Source of the DNA: Sphaerulina vaccinii
Lineage: Eukaryota; Ascomycota; Dothideomycetes; Mycosphaerellales; Mycosphaerellaceae
Assembly: GCA_022570795.1 (NCBI GenBank)
Contig: JAKUDP010000011.1
Location: forward strand, 930,001 to 994,000
Reading direction: 5' to 3'
DNA length: 64,000 bases
Below the pieces are notes generated by a model, which saw only the letters and a list, made by a program, of their open reading frames with translations, ran no database searches and was not told the DNA's origin. Both the position numbers and the translations under genes were made by a program. Positions 9,868 to 19,724 of this stretch are shown piece by piece (the stretch's first letter is position 1; each line of letters opens with the position of its first letter).

Positions 9868-11400
9868 ATGGCCCCTCGCAAGATATCTCGCCTGGTACCC
9901 AGGAACCAGCAGGTGCTCATAGGATGTCTCATCTTTGTGTCAGCCATCGATTCCATGATGGTCGGCTACAACTCGAGTCTTATGGGGAGTCTGAACGTGA
10001 TGCCTACCTACACGAGTTACTTCCACCTGACGACTTCAACAAAAGCTCTGCAGACTGCGATATCGTACACTGGTGGCGCAACGATCTCTCTATTCGCAGG
10101 GTTTCTGGTCGACTGGCGAGGGCGTAGAGAGACGATCTTCGGCGCCATTGGTACATGCCTGATAGGTAGCGGTATCCAAGCTGCTGCTCAGAACACTGCC
10201 ATGTTCATTGCAGCTCGCTTCATTATCGGTATGGGTATGGGTCTCGCGCAGACAGCAGCTCCGACATTGGTGGCCGAGACGACTCCTGCGAAGTATCGAG
10301 GATTCGCCTTGGGTATGTTTTATGCATGCTGGGGAATTGGCACGCTCTTGGCTTCTGGTGTATGCTATGCAACTCAGCATTTTGCATCGACTTGGGCCTG
10401 GCGCCTTCCTACACTTCTCCAAGCTGGTCCAGCGACTATCGCGGCGACGATCTTGCTATTCGTGCCGGAAAGTCCTAGGTATGGCTTCCAATACACAATG
10501 TAGTAACGATCTAACCTTTCTGACAGGTGGCTCATTGCCCAAGATCGCCACGAAGAAGCACTTGAGGTGCTCAGCATCGTAAATGGCTTCAATGAGGCTG
10601 AAACAGAAATTCAATTCCGGGAAATCGTCGATACCATCACCTTCGAGAAACAGCGCCGACAAGCTCCACTGAAAGCAATCTGCACGAAGCATAATCGTCG
10701 ACGACTTCTCCTTGTCTGGACATTCTCGGTCATTGTTATGCTTCCTGGCACCAATATTGTGACCTTCTACTTCGGCGACATGATGTCGAATGCCGGGATC
10801 GCGTCGGCCGATACACAGCTCCAGATCAATATCATCCTCAACGCCTGGACCTTAGTTGTGGCAATCGTCGCGTCCTGGTATGCCGACAAGCTGGGACGCA
10901 AATGGCTCTGTTCTCTTTCCCTCATTGGCCAAGTCGTGGTGCTGTTCCTTCTGGGCGGGCTCACAAAGCTGTATGGAACCTCGACAAACAACAGCGGAAT
11001 ATACGCAACCCTGAGCATGATATTCCTATACAATGGCGTATATGCTTGGGGCATAACTCCGCTGACAGTCTTGTATCCGCCTGAGGTGCTGTCCTATGAG
11101 ATTCGTGGTGTTGGAATGTCGATATACACCTTAACGACCAAGCTATGCGGGCTCTTCGCGGCGATGGTGATTCCATTCGGCTTGGATGCGATCGGGTACC
11201 AGTTCTACTTCGTGAATGCGTGCTTTGACATCGTACTAGTGGTGTTCGTTGTCTTCGCTTGGGTTGAGACTCGCGGCATGACGCTGGAGGAAGTGGACTC
11301 CTTGTTTGATAAGGAGAAGAGAGAAGTGGTCGTGTCCGAGCAGCTCCAGAAGTCGGACGTCCGTGTTACTGAGCATGCTCTTTCGGTGTCCACACTTTGA
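9868..11400 (+). CDS. MFS sugar porter (hexose/lactose-permease type)
   Basis: Exons 9868-10478 and 10527-11400 are joined by a 48-nt phase-2 intron (GTATGG...TGACAG). This restores the family motif PESPRWL exactly at the splice, giving 494 residues. Sugar-porter marks are in order: DWRGRRETI after TM2, RFIIGMGMGLAQTAAP in TM4, the PESPRWL motif before the central loop, ADKLGRKW after TM8, and ETRGMTLEEVD just after TM12. The protein should bring a sugar through the plasma membrane by proton symport or facilitated transport; the substrate is not readable. The ATG at 9868 sits in a good context (GCCATGGCC) and gives a normal short cytosolic N-terminus, whereas an upstream in-frame extension looks like leader. 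It ends 23 bp from the convergent RING gene. Confidence 0.93.
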
Positions 11401-11423
11401 GACAGCCGAAGCTTAATCCGAGC

Positions 11424-12456
11424 TTAATGCGGCCTTGGCATATCTGAAAAGAGATACAAGTCGTATGAAGTCAAGTAACTCTCGATAGGAATTTCAAAGT
11501 AGCGTACAACTGGTCGCTGAAACTCATCGATATGACCAAAATGCTTCTTGATGAGCTCCGTGAGTTTGTCGTGAAAGCCTGGGCGCTCCCAAAGCAATTC
11601 GCCAGGAAAGCGTTCCCACTCGTGGCGAGTATCTCCAGAGACATCTACCGCGAAGAATTGTGGCGATGCTAGATCCCATTCTCGTCGCGCGCTCGTAGCG
11701 AATACACCCACCTGAACTTCCAGGAATGCCTCGTTGTGAAGAGCACGGTCCAGTGGCCGCATAGCCTCGCTCAGAGTCCCGGTCGCGCAAGTCCCATGAG
11801 TCGTCAAAATGCCTCGGGAAGCGCTCATTGACCGGGTACTCGTACGGTGCTGGAGACGCGAAGCGAGACTCGACGAACTTCTCGAATTCCATGATGTCTG
11901 TAAGAGCTTGTGGACGCTTGGGTGGAGAGATCGTAGTGCGACACATAGGGCACGTCCGTGACGAGGCCGTCCAACTTGTCAGGTAGTACCTGCAGAAGGT
12001 ATGCCCACATACTGTTCTGACTGCATCGTCCAGCGCTTCGTAACATATAGCACAATCACTTCCGGTGATCTTGTAGAAGTCCTTGACTATGGACAGATTT
12101 TCCAGACCGTCTGAGAGTCGTGAGATTAATTCAACATGCTGTACTGATGTCGTAGTCGCGACAGGTTCTTCTGTACGAGCCAGAACCACCTCGACGCGAT
12201 GGCCAGACGAAATGATACCACGTATTCGACAACTCAGTTCCTGAAAGTCGAGACATGTTGTTGTATAGAATAGAGGACGTGGTGATGGTGTTGACAATGT
12301 GCAAGGAGTGCGATGAAGGGCAAGGACGGAAGACGGCTCGGCTCGGGACATGAGACGCTTGGACTGTTCAGCACAAGTTGAGGGAGGACTTCTCATTCCG
12401 ATTTCGCGTCTCTTCCTTGCGAACAACAACAACTCAACTACGCGCACATCTTCCAT
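11424..12456 (-). CDS. RING-finger-like protein with missing zinc ligand; downstream exon or frameshift
   Basis: The first frame runs from the ATG at 12456 and contains a RING-type motif, CAIC...VCGHTFCRYYLTSW...CPMC. In C3HC4 RINGs the residue two after CR is a Cys ligand; here it is Tyr (TAC). The change matches a single TGC-to-TAC transition, which is a CpA-to-TpA change on the plus strand. After about position 11780 the protein-like signal moves to another frame. That second frame, ending at 11424, reads as ordinary protein (FFAVDVSGDTRHEWERFPGE). The switch could be an intron, about GTACGA...CTCTGAG on the minus strand (about 75 nt, weak acceptor), or a frameshift. If intact, the family would be an E3 ubiquitin ligase. 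With one ligand lost and an unclear join, it may be a decaying gene. Confidence 0.55.
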
Positions 12457-12677
12457 CGTGGCGTGCACAGAAGTGATAAGATACAACTCCGCGTCACTCT
12501 CGCACCATGCTCCATCCCAGACCCAAGCACAAAGTCACCCTCGCTGCCAATGAACCAAGCAGAATCGGCAGCAATCGTCTACTGCCACGATGGACCGCCA
12601 TTCGAGTCAAAGTCTCTGCAATTTCCCGACAGAATATTGACTGCGTACATGTCCTCCGCCAACAATAACTCGTCTGC

Positions 12678-13010
12678 TCAGTCAAGACTGCTCTGACCAT
12701 CGCTTCCCTCGACATTCTTGCGCTTGGCCTTGCTTGACTTGCTGGCATGTCTCGAGCCACGAGCCTGCTTGGCGGCTGGAAGACCCAGCTCCTTGACCAG
12801 AGAGTCTATACGATGTCGGACGGCGTCTGCCGATGGAACATTGTTTCCTGTCACCGTCAGGACTGAAGGCATCATATGCTATGTTGCTAACATCAAGATA
12901 CCATAAAGCGCCGACCACTTGCGGGCAATACCAATGTAACTCTTGTCTTCGGAGCGAAGGATCGCCAAGATCAAGCGGTGGTCCGCTGTCGAATCCCACG
13001 TGAAAGGCAT
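12678..13010 (-). CDS. Small SANT/Myb-like protein, paralogue 1 of 3 (MPFTW)
   Basis: Exon 13010-12902 and exon 12847-12678 are joined by a 54-nt phase-1 intron (GTATCT...GTGACAG), giving 92 residues. The first about 60 residues look like a helical SANT/Myb-like or MADF-like unit. It opens MPFTWDSTADHRLILAIL, has a second helix (IGIARKWSALYG) and a third with DAVRHRIDSLVKEL. The tail is basic and Ser/Lys-rich (KSSKAKRKN), as in nuclear proteins. This pattern (Trp near residue 5, Asp then LLxAI, AVxxRIxxL) is common in small uncharacterised fungal proteins. DNA binding is inferred from the fold type. Two paralogues follow on the same strand at 13348-13914 and 14351-15322. Confidence 0.72.
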
Positions 13011-13347
13011 GCTGGGCGTTTGAGCTGGCAGTGATGTTGCGACACGAAACGTGGAAGTTGCGACGCAGCTCTGGGAGAGGGACACGACTACTACTCATAT
13101 GCCATCCGGTCCATACTTTCACAGGCCACCGATGGATGACTGGCGAATTACATGTAGTCAGAGGCTATTGCTGCGCGAGAATCTCGCGTAGAACAGTACA
13201 GAAACCATCACTACGACACTATCAACATGAATTGCTCCTGGGCCATTCCAACGCTCACAAACCCACAATTTCGACAGGACTATTTGCCGGGCGTTCCATT
13301 TAGCATGAGATTTCAATGAGTTCAAAACTCAACCTCTCAGCCACTAC
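13011..13347. other. Short intergenic gap between SANT-like paralogues
   Basis: No gene or clear element is seen. It holds the promoter of the 92-residue gene and the 3' region of the next. Confidence 0.3.
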
Positions 13348-13914
13348 TTATTCCTTAAGTGGCTCAGCGGCCTCGTCGATGCTGGCCTCGGAGTCTTCAC
13401 TTTCGATCAGAGACTTCGGCTTGCATGCTCTGCTTCTTGGCGATCTCGGCGGAGGTGGAGTCGAAAGCGGCAAGTCGTCAGCTTCTACGATCTGTCACAG
13501 AGAGTTCAGCTTTGTTGGGCTGAGAACATACCACTGGACGAGTGCTTGTCTCCGGAGAACATCGCACCCTCATCGAAGCCGAGATCAGTGTCTGCCTCGG
13601 ACGGAGTGCTCGACTTCCTGCGTCGAGGCGCTGCTTTCTTTTTCTGGATGCCTTTTGGAGACTTGGAGGCCTTGGCTGTGCCATTGCTATCATCTTTGCC
13701 GATGAGCTTGTGAATCCGACGCATAATGTGCATGTACTCTCCGGTATTGTTCTTCACTGGATGACCTGGGTTGATGAGCATCGGTAGTAGTAAAGTGTGC
13801 GAAAGGCATCTCACCGAAGAATTCCTTGCCGATGTCAGTGAATGCTCTGCTTGGAGAGTCCCAGAGGGCTTTGATCAAGCGCTGATCATTCTCCTGGCTC
13901 CAGATCACAGGCAT
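13348..13914 (-). CDS. SANT/Myb-like protein, paralogue 2 of 3 (MPVIW)
   Basis: Three exons (13914-13815, 13765-13532, 13484-13348) have phase-1 introns of 49 nt (GTGAGA...ACCCAG) and 47 nt (GTATGT...CGTAG). They give 156 residues and close in frame. The N-terminus MPVIWSQENDQRLIKAL matches the start of both neighbours. After splicing, FFGHPVKNNTGEYMHIMRRI supplies the third helix. The middle is strongly basic (KKKAAPRRRK), followed by an acidic and Ser/Pro-rich tail. For the second intron the nearer AG (GTGACAG) would give an early stop; the AG five bases on keeps the frame open to a normal stop. The likely role is nuclear or DNA/chromatin-bound, from fold type and charge only. Confidence 0.7.
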
Positions 13915-14350
13915 GATCTCTTCGACAGCGTGAAAGGATGGTGGTCAACGAATTCAATGCGGACTGAGCACTGGAAGATGTCTGGTCGTAGAGCAAAAGA
14001 GTCCTCTGGAGAAGTGATGTTCGCAAATTGATGTCAGAGAACACTGGCGTTGAAGAGCAATTTATGTTCTCAGACCTGCACACTGCCAATGTATCGTGCC
14101 ACTCGCGAACATCCCGCGCAACATGGTCAGCTCTCGCAGTTCTGATCGAGTAGTGGGACTTCAGCAATTCTGTGAAGCTCAAACTTTCGCAAGTGGCAGG
14201 CATGCTCTTGACCAGGATCAGGCATGGCCCTCTGCATTCAATGCGACTGGGGTCTGTTCTCGATCGATATTGAGCAACATCAGTCACATTGAGCAGCTAC
14301 GGGTCTACGGAAAGTTCAACAGCTTACAACAATGCGATCTCCGATTCCTT
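13915..14350. other. Intergenic region between SANT-like paralogues 2 and 3
   Basis: A 133-codon minus-strand frame covers most of it but overlaps the start of the downstream gene in another frame and shows no family pattern. It is taken as upstream sequence only. Confidence 0.3.
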
Positions 14351-15322
14351 TCAGTTGTCACCAGGATTCACTGGCTCTGACATTCTTCCATCATGGCCAC
14401 CATGTCCAGGCCTTCTCTTCGCGGCATTCGACCCAGCTACAGGCGAAGGGCCCCGCTTGCTTGCTGCGCTTTTGTCTGTAGGACTTCCTTTGCTTGGTGA
14501 TGCATGTGCCGCTTGCTTGAGCTGCTCGTGAAACGAGCGTGCATGTGAATCCGCCAGAGAGCTGGCTTGCCGCCGATCTGCAGACTTGTGAGAGCCATGT
14601 CTCTCAGTCGGCACTGATGCTTCTCGACCAGTCGCAGGCTTTGCACGAGGCCTCGATGGCGGCGGCATTGGACTCTCTGCGACTGATTCATATCGTGCCT
14701 GATAGGGACGATTGATTCGTGGAGACGTGGCAGACTCCCCTCCAGCGTTCTCGAGTTCGCTCTGCGTCTGAGATGGCGTCACAAAGCGTTCCTCGATGTC
14801 CGGCTCACTGCCATCTTCGATGATGATGGCATTACTGTCATGTGTTCCCTCTTCGACCTTGACCGTGCTGCCTACATCTGCTGTACCAGTATTCGAAGCT
14901 GGGGGAGCAGCACTTCCTCGATGTGCAGTGACCACAGATGGCATGCGTGTTTTGATCGCCCGCTCGATCATCTCGGAATCATCTCTGTCTCTGCCAGCCA
15001 TACCTGCCATACCTGCCATAGGAGTCTCGCGCCCGTCAGCTTCTTTTGGCTTGCCTGAAGAAGGTCCTGCGCTTGTCCTGCTTGAGCTCGAAACCATAGA
15101 CTTCTTCAACTTCAGGATCTGCTGTTCGACTGCACGTTTCGAAGGGTGTTCGAAGCTCTCGTCCCCTATCTCCATGAGTGCGGTCCCACCGGAGTCCTTC
15201 TGTTCAGGCTTACCGTATAGTTGCAACCAGCTCTGCGCAACAGCTGCGCTGTCCACTTTGTTGACAGCCAGGATCGCAAGCAAGAGGCGCTTGAGGGTTT
15301 CTTCATGCCACTGGACTGGCAT
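14351..15322 (-). CDS. SANT/Myb-like protein with long disordered tail, paralogue 3 of 3 (MPVQW)
   Basis: Single exon, 323 residues from the ATG at 15322. A longer upstream frame exists, but the paralogues start at MPxxW, so that ATG was chosen. The first about 80 residues form the shared unit: MPVQWHEETLKRLLLAILAV, then AAVAQSWLQLYG, then RAVEQQILKLKK. The rest is low complexity and probably disordered, rich in Ser, Pro, Ala and charged residues. It includes a short Met-Ala-Gly repeat (MAGMAGMAG) and a possible SUMO-interacting-like patch (NAIIIEDGSEPDIEE). The C-terminus is basic (AAKRRPGHGGHDGR), suited to nuclear import. The same opening unit in three neighbouring genes with tails of very different length points to tandem duplication followed by tail turnover. 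Confidence 0.72.
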   Translation of the reverse strand: MPVQWHEETLKRLLLAILAVNKVDSAAVAQSWLQLYGKPEQKDSGGTALMEIGDESFEHPSKRAVEQQILKLKKSMVSSSSRTSAGPSSGKPKEADGRETPMAGMAGMAGRDRDDSEMIERAIKTRMPSVVTAHRGSAAPPASNTGTADVGSTVKVEEGTHDSNAIIIEDGSEPDIEERFVTPSQTQSELENAGGESATSPRINRPYQARYESVAESPMPPPSRPRAKPATGREASVPTERHGSHKSADRRQASSLADSHARSFHEQLKQAAHASPSKGSPTDKSAASKRGPSPVAGSNAAKRRPGHGGHDGRMSEPVNPGDN

Positions 15323-16503
15323 GGTGATGGTGTCGCTGGAAGCACTTGAGACACTTGCTTGGTATGATTTATGGTAGATGCAGCTTGATGCACATCTCAA
15401 CTTCTCAGGATCTATGAAGTAATTGCAAGGACACTGCAAGTCACATGCGTGCACTTGGCGAGCCTGGGCGAAGATGCCCAGGATACAAGATCATGCAGTG
15501 CTATTGTGCAGATTTTTCTGACGATCGATTGCCCATCTGTGCTCGGCCGTTGCGGTCGATTTCGTTCTATGAGCAGGCCACCCAGGCACTGCTACCTCAT
15601 TCACTATCGATCCAATTGCACCCACTTGTGAGCAGCGATGCTGAAAAGGCAAATGGACGAAGCTGGCGCGGCGTTGATGTATGCAATGTGGGGCGTGGTC
15701 CGACTTGTGTGTTGCGAACATGTGGTCAAGAGCAGCTGAGAATTCGCTGATGAGCACGCCGCTGGAGAGCAAGGGCATCGAGCTCGTGAGGAGAAAGTCG
15801 CGCATGGCAAGCATATTAGTTGGCTGGTTTGCTCGAGGCGTGAACATGCGTGGGTTGTTGCGAACATTTGCACTAACACCGTTGACGATTGATCACAACT
15901 TGCAAGAAGATGTTCTCACTTTCGCGACGGGATCGGTATCTTGTGCGCATGACAAGGATGTTGAGTTCGCCTCGGGCTGCTCAGAGTTGGAGGGTGCAGG
16001 GCTGGTACCTGAAGTTAAGTGCAGCTACCCCTGTTATGTGAACAATTGTGCTTTGGTCTTTGACAACTTCACGTCTTACAGCTTCCAAAGTGCGAAGCGA
16101 AGTACCAGTGTTCGACACTTCTTGACCAGCACAACCATAGCTCATCGAACATTGGGAGTATGATCGCGATCCCGACCGAGCTGTAGCTCTTACGAGCTCC
16201 CACGCTTCATGGTCCTCGGAAGCAGCGTTTGTGGTCGTTGCGCATGTCCCGCCGACGAAGTTGGAGAAGTGGAGGCCAACAGCACAATTGTGAAAGGATG
16301 TTGCGTGGCGTGGGAGCTTGTCACAGGCTGTCAGCTCGCCGCGATGTCTGCTAGCGAAGAGCAGCGCGAGGGTGGCATATAAGAGTGAGCTTCTACAACG
16401 CCGCGTCCTCACACGCTTCTTCAGCATTTGTGACTCACCCGGCGATCACTCTTCCTACTTCCATTGTCATCAATCGGTACCTGCACACCGACCATCCGCA
16501 GTC
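15323..16503. other. Divergent intergenic region of 1.2 kb
   Basis: It lies between the MPVQW gene and the C2H2 gene, both pointing away from it. Only overlapping ORFs without family pattern on both strands are seen. No repeat or RNA gene was recognised. Confidence 0.35.
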
Positions 16504-17412
16504 ATGCCAACGAGCCGCAAGTCAACTCATGGTCGCTTGGGAGGTGATGCTCAAAGCGACTCCGATGAGTCAATGCACCGTGTAGGGACACCAGGCAAGA
16601 CCCCAGGCCAGTCAGCACCCGCAGTAATTTGTGACGATGACAGTGACGAGGAGCTCGCAAGACTTGATGTCGATCCAGCTCGACCGCACATCTGCAAGAT
16701 CTGCCGCCTAGGCTTCACTCAAGCCTGGATTATGAGGCGCCATGAGCGCACTCATTCTGGCAAGAAAAAGTTCGGATGCTCGGTGTGTAATAAGCGCTTC
16801 TCTCGACGAGATCCTGTTCTCAGACATCAGCGAGAGGCCCATACCGACAATCCTACTCGATGGTTGTGTCCAGTGTGTAAGCATGACTTCTCTCGGAGGT
16901 GGGAAGCACACAAGCATGTCAAGAAGGTGCATGGCTTCGAGCTTCCCGACATTCCCAGGATCGAGAAGCCGAAGCTAGCTGTGCTCGACAATGAGGAAGA
17001 GGACGACGAAGCTGTCAGCTTCGTCAGCCCACTCAAGATGCAAGCGAGGCCGGTAAAGGAGACCAAGCCACCGGCCGGCCGAGTCAAGGTCACGCCAAGT
17101 ACTGGACAGAAGCGGAAGCGTGCTCAAGAATCAGACGTCGATTCCGTTCTGGGTAACTCCAAGTCCAAGCACAATCCAGTCCGACGGCAGCAAGTCATGC
17201 AAGCCAAGAGTGAGCCAGTCTCTGGTGACAAGCGCAAGAAACGCAAGATTTCCGTGTCTTCTGGCCACGATTCTGGCTTCGATGAAGAATACGACTCTCC
17301 TGCCAGCAAGTCACGACAAGCCAGCGCCGGTGGTGTCGAGAGCGACGATGATGTCCGTGACTTTAAGTTTCAGTTTGATTATGAGGTTCCAGCTGTTGTT
17401 GAGGTGGAGTGA
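16504..17412 (+). CDS. C2H2 zinc-finger protein, three fingers
   Basis: Single exon, 302 residues from the ATG at 16504; the upstream in-frame part reads as leader. Three consecutive C2H2 fingers lie around residues 62-140, each with complete CxxC...HxxxH ligands: ICKICRLGF...HERTH, FGCSVCNKRF...HQREAH and WLCPVCKHDF...HVKKVH. The first linker (THSGKKKFG) resembles the usual TGEKP linker. An acidic stretch (CDDDSDEELARLD) lies before the fingers. The C-terminal half is disordered with several basic nuclear-import-like clusters (QKRKRAQE, DKRKKRKI) and an acidic end. It is probably a sequence-specific nuclear DNA-binding protein; targets are unknown. It converges with the FrnE-like gene. Confidence 0.85.
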   Translation: MPTSRKSTHGRLGGDAQSDSDESMHRVGTPGKTPGQSAPAVICDDDSDEELARLDVDPARPHICKICRLGFTQAWIMRRHERTHSGKKKFGCSVCNKRFSRRDPVLRHQREAHTDNPTRWLCPVCKHDFSRRWEAHKHVKKVHGFELPDIPRIEKPKLAVLDNEEEDDEAVSFVSPLKMQARPVKETKPPAGRVKVTPSTGQKRKRAQESDVDSVLGNSKSKHNPVRRQQVMQAKSEPVSGDKRKKRKISVSSGHDSGFDEEYDSPASKSRQASAGGVESDDDVRDFKFQFDYEVPAVVEVE

Positions 17413-17597
17413 GCTGTAGGTGGAGTGTTTGGAGACACTGCATCAGCCTATACTGATCCATTCCCAGTTGTTCTCTGCGAGGTTTTCTCATCAGAGTGTA
17501 GTGTCTTGGGCGTCGTGGACTGTGACGGCCGACTTATGTTTCTCCCCCTGCTGTATTGCAATGATGATCAATGACAAAAGCTTCTTTACACCAATAT

Positions 17598-18308
17598 TCA
17601 CTCAGCACTGCTGATTTCCTTCACCTTCACGAACAGCTCATAGAATGTCGTCACATCTTCGGCGCCTTCGACTCGCGTGCCATTGATCTCATAAGTCGGC
17701 ACGCACGACACGCCATTCCACCTTGCTTGCTCGTCCAACTCCTCAAATTCCTTGGCATATCGTCCACTCTCCAGCATCTCCAATGCCTCACTTTCAGCCA
17801 GTCCAGCAGCAACGGCACACTCAGCAAGGAATTGATGCGAAGTGATATCAGCGCCAACCTCAAACCAGCGGAAGTAGACCTGCTCGATATAAGCCCGCTG
17901 CTGCTCGGCATCGCCGATAGCATGAGCCAAACGATGAGCACTCTTCGTGCTACCAATCATGCTGTCGAAGGTGAAGTCGATGCCATGAGCGCGTCCGATC
18001 CTGATGACTCTGGCCTTGACCTTCTCGGTGTCTTCCGAGCCAAGCGCAGCCTCTAGGCGCTGCTTCAGAGGGATAGATACATCTGGCAGTGTTCGATCCC
18101 GGGAATATGGTCGCCAGGTAACTTCGAATTGGTGGTGGGAGCCGCCTGGGTATGTCTTTTGGAAGAGTGAGATTGCTTGGAAGAGGGTACGATGGCCGAT
18201 GTATGACTAGAAGATCTGGTCAGTGCTAGATGTGTGGACAACTCTGGATCAGGACCAGACCCATGCGCAGATGAAGTCGAAGTAGACTGTGATTGTGTGT
18301 CTTGTCAT
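17598..18308 (-). CDS. DsbA/FrnE-like thioredoxin-fold oxidoreductase
   Basis: Exon 18308-18261 (16 codons) and exon 18206-17598 are joined by a 54-nt phase-0 intron with a good branch site (CACTGACC) and a less usual GTCTGG donor, giving 218 residues. The start, TITVYFDFICAW followed by SYIGHRTL, is the FrnE/2-hydroxychromene isomerase pattern, where the usual motif is CPWCYVG. Here the second Cys is replaced by Ser (CxxS), so a dithiol oxidase role is unlikely; CxxS forms act as isomerases or glutathione-S-transferase-like enzymes. The middle all-helical insertion is intact (GIDFTFDSMIGSTKSAHRL) and the C-terminal thioredoxin part carries the cis-proline region (GVSCVPTYEING). It is probably cytosolic, as no signal peptide is seen. 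Confidence 0.85.
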
Positions 18309-18717
18309 GGTGGCGAGGTCAATAGTATATAGCTAAGCACATGTCTCCTGCGATATCCTGAGACCAGATACAAGTATATACCGTATGTCTCGCTTCGTAC
18401 AACCGAGCCCTCGGACATGTGGTAGCATGTGGTAGCATGTGGCTTGAGCCATCCTTTGAAAGCGGTCATTGTTCTGCTGACGACGACGATCCTTTCGGCT
18501 AGGACGGCATGCAGTGTGCCATACAATAACGTGTCTGCCACCTCGTCGTCGCTCAAGATGATCTTGCTCGCAAACAAGTAGGCAAATGCGCAGACACATC
18601 TGATCATTGCCATACCGTCCTGAACATCGCCGCCATCGCCGCTCGACCGAAGAGAGCACCTTCACCATCGCGACATAGTCCCGCCTGAAACTCTTCTATT
18701 CCTCGACTCACACCACC
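18309..18717. other. Divergent promoter region
   Basis: It lies between the FrnE-like gene and the small membrane-protein gene. It holds a perfect 11-bp tandem duplication (GGTAGCATGTG) near 18420-18441. No gene was recognised. Confidence 0.35.
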
Positions 18718-19044
18718 ATGGGCGCAGCATCATACGCAGTCCCCGTCGGCGTCCTCGCGGCAATTGTAGTCGTGGGGCTCATCGTCGTCTGGTTCTGGTT
18801 CCCTCACGCGTACAGGAGAGGCCTGCAGAGTGACCACGACACCATCAACCAAGCGCAGGGCGCAGACAGAGAACTGCAGAGGCAGGCCAACCGCGAAACC
18901 ATCGAGCGCTTCAAGAGGGCAAAGGCATTGGAGAGAGGAGAGATCGTGGAAGATCACAGAGAGGACGGTATTGGACTGGCAGCTCCACCACCAGCGTATA
19001 CAGCCACGGACAAGACGCCAAGCGCGGAGGTGGAGCGGAGATGA
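18718..19044 (+). CDS. Small single-span membrane protein
   Basis: Single exon, 108 residues. One strong membrane helix lies at about residues 8-29 (VGVLAAIVVVGLIVVWFWF). A basic helical region follows (ERFKRAKALERGE), and the tail is polar with a PPPAY-type motif (APPPAYTA). PPxY-like motifs bind WW domains of Rsp5-type ubiquitin ligases, so an adaptor-like role is possible, but that is inference. I do not recognise a named family. The ATG directly precedes the membrane segment and is preceded by CACCACC. Confidence 0.65.
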   Translation: MGAASYAVPVGVLAAIVVVGLIVVWFWFPHAYRRGLQSDHDTINQAQGADRELQRQANRETIERFKRAKALERGEIVEDHREDGIGLAAPPPAYTATDKTPSAEVERR

Positions 19045-19724
19045 GGCTTGGTATTCTGAAGGAAGGAGTCACGATTGACATCAACATCGCATGAGGCTTC
19101 ACCATACAATCGGCGGCGACACAGGACGACGGCATGAAGTCACGACAGACAGACATTGGATGGGCAGACCACAGCCTAACTGCTGCGGATGAGCCAGGTG
19201 ACTTATGATAGCAGGTATGATGGAATGTTATGATCATGATGGACACTGAACGAGCTACCTTACTTTTCCTATACCAGCAGGCTCTCACAGCTGCGCTGGA
19301 TGAGACAGGTATGTCCAATGTTCGAACTGCTTGATGACTCTCCTAGATTACCCAAATCAAGTATCCTTGGCAGGTATACACCTGTTGTCCACGTAGGCGT
19401 ATGGCACGTCGATCGTACAGATCAGGCGCGGAGTCAAGACAACCGAGGCGACTGCCCTGGATCTTGTTTCATACGCCTGTCTATGTTCGACTTTCGGTCC
19501 AGAGAGCTACGGTGGCTTCCATTTTGATATTTCTACTCTCGCGTGGATAGCTGCAGCAGAGAGCTCGTTGTGATCCCTGCCAGTGGAACTCAGAGCGGTC
19601 CAGTAGCTATCTCGGGTAACACAAGCACGCTCGCCGACATCATATTGAGACAACCCAGGCTGAGAGGTGCCATGAGATATTCTTCTCTCGCATCCCATCT
19701 TCTACTGTCCGGCCTACACCGAAC
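19045..19724. other. Intergenic region of 680 bp
   Basis: No gene, repeat or RNA was recognised. It serves as the upstream region of the 816-residue gene. Confidence 0.35.

Noticed and set aside
13886..14287. 133-codon minus-strand ORF
   Set aside because: It overlaps the start of the MPVIW gene in another frame and shows no recognisable protein pattern.
15681..16163. 160-codon plus-strand ORF in the divergent gap
   Set aside because: Overlapped by equally long antisense ORFs; no start context, no family motif.
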